NCBI GenBank assembly: GCA_964639525.1
Contig: CAZXDS010000160.1
Span: forward strand, 1-7,725
DNA from: CAZXDS01 sp964639525
Lineage (GTDB): Bacteria > Bacteroidota > Ignavibacteria > Ignavibacteriales > Melioribacteraceae
Length of the DNA stretch: 7,725 bases
Direction of reading: 5' to 3'
Shown here piece by piece: positions 7,326 to 7,725 of this stretch. Both the position numbers and the translations under genes were made by a program. The notes beneath the pieces are model-generated. The model was not told where the DNA came from. It worked only from the letters and a program-made list of their open reading frames with translations, and did not search any database. The number at the start of each line of letters is the position of its first letter. Positions within the stretch are counted from its first letter, which is position 1.

Positions 7326-7492
7326 ACATAATTATTTTTTTTCATGTGTTTTAAAATTTATCATTGTTCCGGTAAACCCTTTTTTATTTACATTTTTTAA
7401 AAATCATAGAAAATTGAAAGTCAAAAATTAAATAATTCTAACTGAATTTAAATTGAGAATTGAATAAAATCCAAATAAAACTATTTTTATAA

Positions 7493-7507
7493 ATGAATAT
7501 AATTCAT
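7493..7507. repeat. Short inverted repeat (ATGAAT ATA ATTCAT)
   Basis: Six-base perfect arms around a 3-nt centre, 51 bp upstream of the tRNA-like sequences. It could be an operator-like dyad, but palindromes of this size arise easily in AT-rich DNA. Confidence 0.3.
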
Positions 7508-7558
7508 ATATTTCGGATTCTATTTTAATAATATTTATTAAAAATTAGCTGAATTATC

Positions 7559-7611
7559 GGGGAGACAGGTGAGTGGCTGAAACCATCCGGCAGTTACCGG
7601 ACTAAACCGAC
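7559..7611 (+). pseudogene. Degenerate tRNA-Ser-like 5' half (probable tRNA pseudogene)
   Basis: This stretch repeats the start of the tRNA-Ser located 113 bp downstream. Positions 7568-7585 (GGTGAGTGGCTGAAACCA, the D-arm) are identical to 7681-7698, and CTAAACCGAC at 7602-7611 is identical to 7707-7716. Between them it carries 8 extra bases, so the anticodon arm is replaced by a hairpin TCCGG-CAGTTA-CCGGA (7586-7601) with a 6-nt loop. The first bases (GGGGAGA then CA) fit an acceptor strand, but the conserved T at tRNA position 8 is missing. No matching acceptor 3' strand and no proper T-arm follow; TTCAAAT at 7648-7654 lies roughly where a decayed T-loop would be. It is therefore not a functional tRNA. 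A decayed tandem copy is the simplest reading; an unusual att-like or tRNA-like element is the alternative. Confidence 0.6.
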
Positions 7612-7671
7612 AAGCTTAACTTTATACATGTTCCTAAAATATTGAAATTCAAATAAGATTTAGTCAAAATT

Positions 7672-7725
7672 GGAGAGGTGGGTGAGTGGCTGAAACCACC
7701 GGTTTGCTAAACCGACGTAGGGGTT
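7672..7725 (+). tRNA. tRNA-Ser(GCU), 5' part, truncated by window end
   Basis: The sequence folds as the first 54 nt of a class II tRNA: acceptor 5' strand GGAGAGG (7672-7678), TG at positions 8-9, D-arm GGT...ACC with the GTGGCTGAA loop typical of serine tRNAs, and anticodon arm CCGGT-TTGCTAA-ACCGA (7699-7715). The loop gives anticodon GCT (GCU), which reads AGC/AGU serine codons. The following CGTAGGGGTT is the start of the long variable arm expected for tRNA-Ser. The outermost anticodon-stem pair appears to be a C-A mismatch, the only oddity. The 3' part, including T-arm and acceptor, lies outside the window. Confidence 0.88.

Larger units (their letters stand above)
6980..7558. other. AT-rich stretch with no confident gene
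   Basis: Apart from the possible 58-codon frame at 7149-7325, I find no gene-like reading frame, RNA gene or repeat here. The part next to 6980 must carry the promoter of the receptor operon, but I could not identify a credible -33/-7 or -35/-10 pair among the many AT-rich matches. A 15-bp inverted repeat, ATGAAT-ATA-ATTCAT, lies at 7493-7507. The promoter of the tRNA region downstream is also expected here and is likewise not resolved. Confidence 0.5.

Noticed and set aside
7145..7345. Minus-strand frame of 66 codons
   Set aside because: Its Leu/Ile/Phe-rich translation is what AT-rich DNA gives by chance, it has no ribosome site, and the opposite strand carries a more protein-like frame.
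7559..7611. tRNA-like repeat as an integrase attachment site
   Set aside because: The repeat covers the 5' half of the tRNA and is interrupted by an 8-nt difference; no integrase or second mobile-element boundary is in the window.

Overview
This is an AT-rich bacterial segment that most resembles the Bacteroidota/Ignavibacteriota (FCB) lineage. The pointers are a TonB-dependent receptor with an N-terminal carboxypeptidase-regulatory-like domain, a DUF4249-like lipoprotein encoded directly downstream of it, a PEGA/propeller lipoprotein, patchy Shine-Dalgarno sequences and one perfect TAnnTTTG box. A phylum call from one window is an inference; I lean slightly to Ignavibacteria-type organisms.

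Layout. (1) Positions 1-351, minus strand: 5' part of a YmdB-family (TIGR00282) metallophosphoesterase, cut by the window edge. (2) 352-483: short divergent intergenic region. (3) 484-2133, plus strand: a fusion of a DnaQ-type DEDDh exonuclease with a UvrC-like N-terminal half (GIY-YIG nuclease, four-cysteine motif, UVR segment) and no UvrC C-terminal nuclease. (4) 2134-2240: convergent spacer without a clear terminator. (5) 6964 down to 2241, minus strand: a three-gene cell-envelope operon. It begins with a TonB-dependent receptor that starts at TTG. A DUF4249-like lipoprotein follows, overlapping the receptor by 4 bp (ATGA). A lipoprotein with two PEGA repeats and a Reg_prop-type beta-propeller comes 18 bp further on. 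(6) 6965-7558: AT-rich stretch with no confident gene; it holds one possible 58-codon plus-strand ORF and a small palindrome. (7) 7559-7725: a degenerate tRNA-Ser-like 5' half followed by the 5' part of an apparently intact tRNA-Ser(GCU), truncated by the window end.

How the genes may work together: the receptor is expected to be a TonB-energised outer-membrane transporter or receptor, and the two lipoproteins are likely partners at the outer membrane. No SusD, sigma/anti-sigma pair or enzyme is present to reveal the substrate. The exonuclease/GIY-YIG fusion is probably an independent DNA-repair nuclease comparable to Cho or UvrC. The least ordinary items are the receptor/DUF4249-like/PEGA-propeller operon, the repair-nuclease fusion and the tandem tRNA-Ser remnant.
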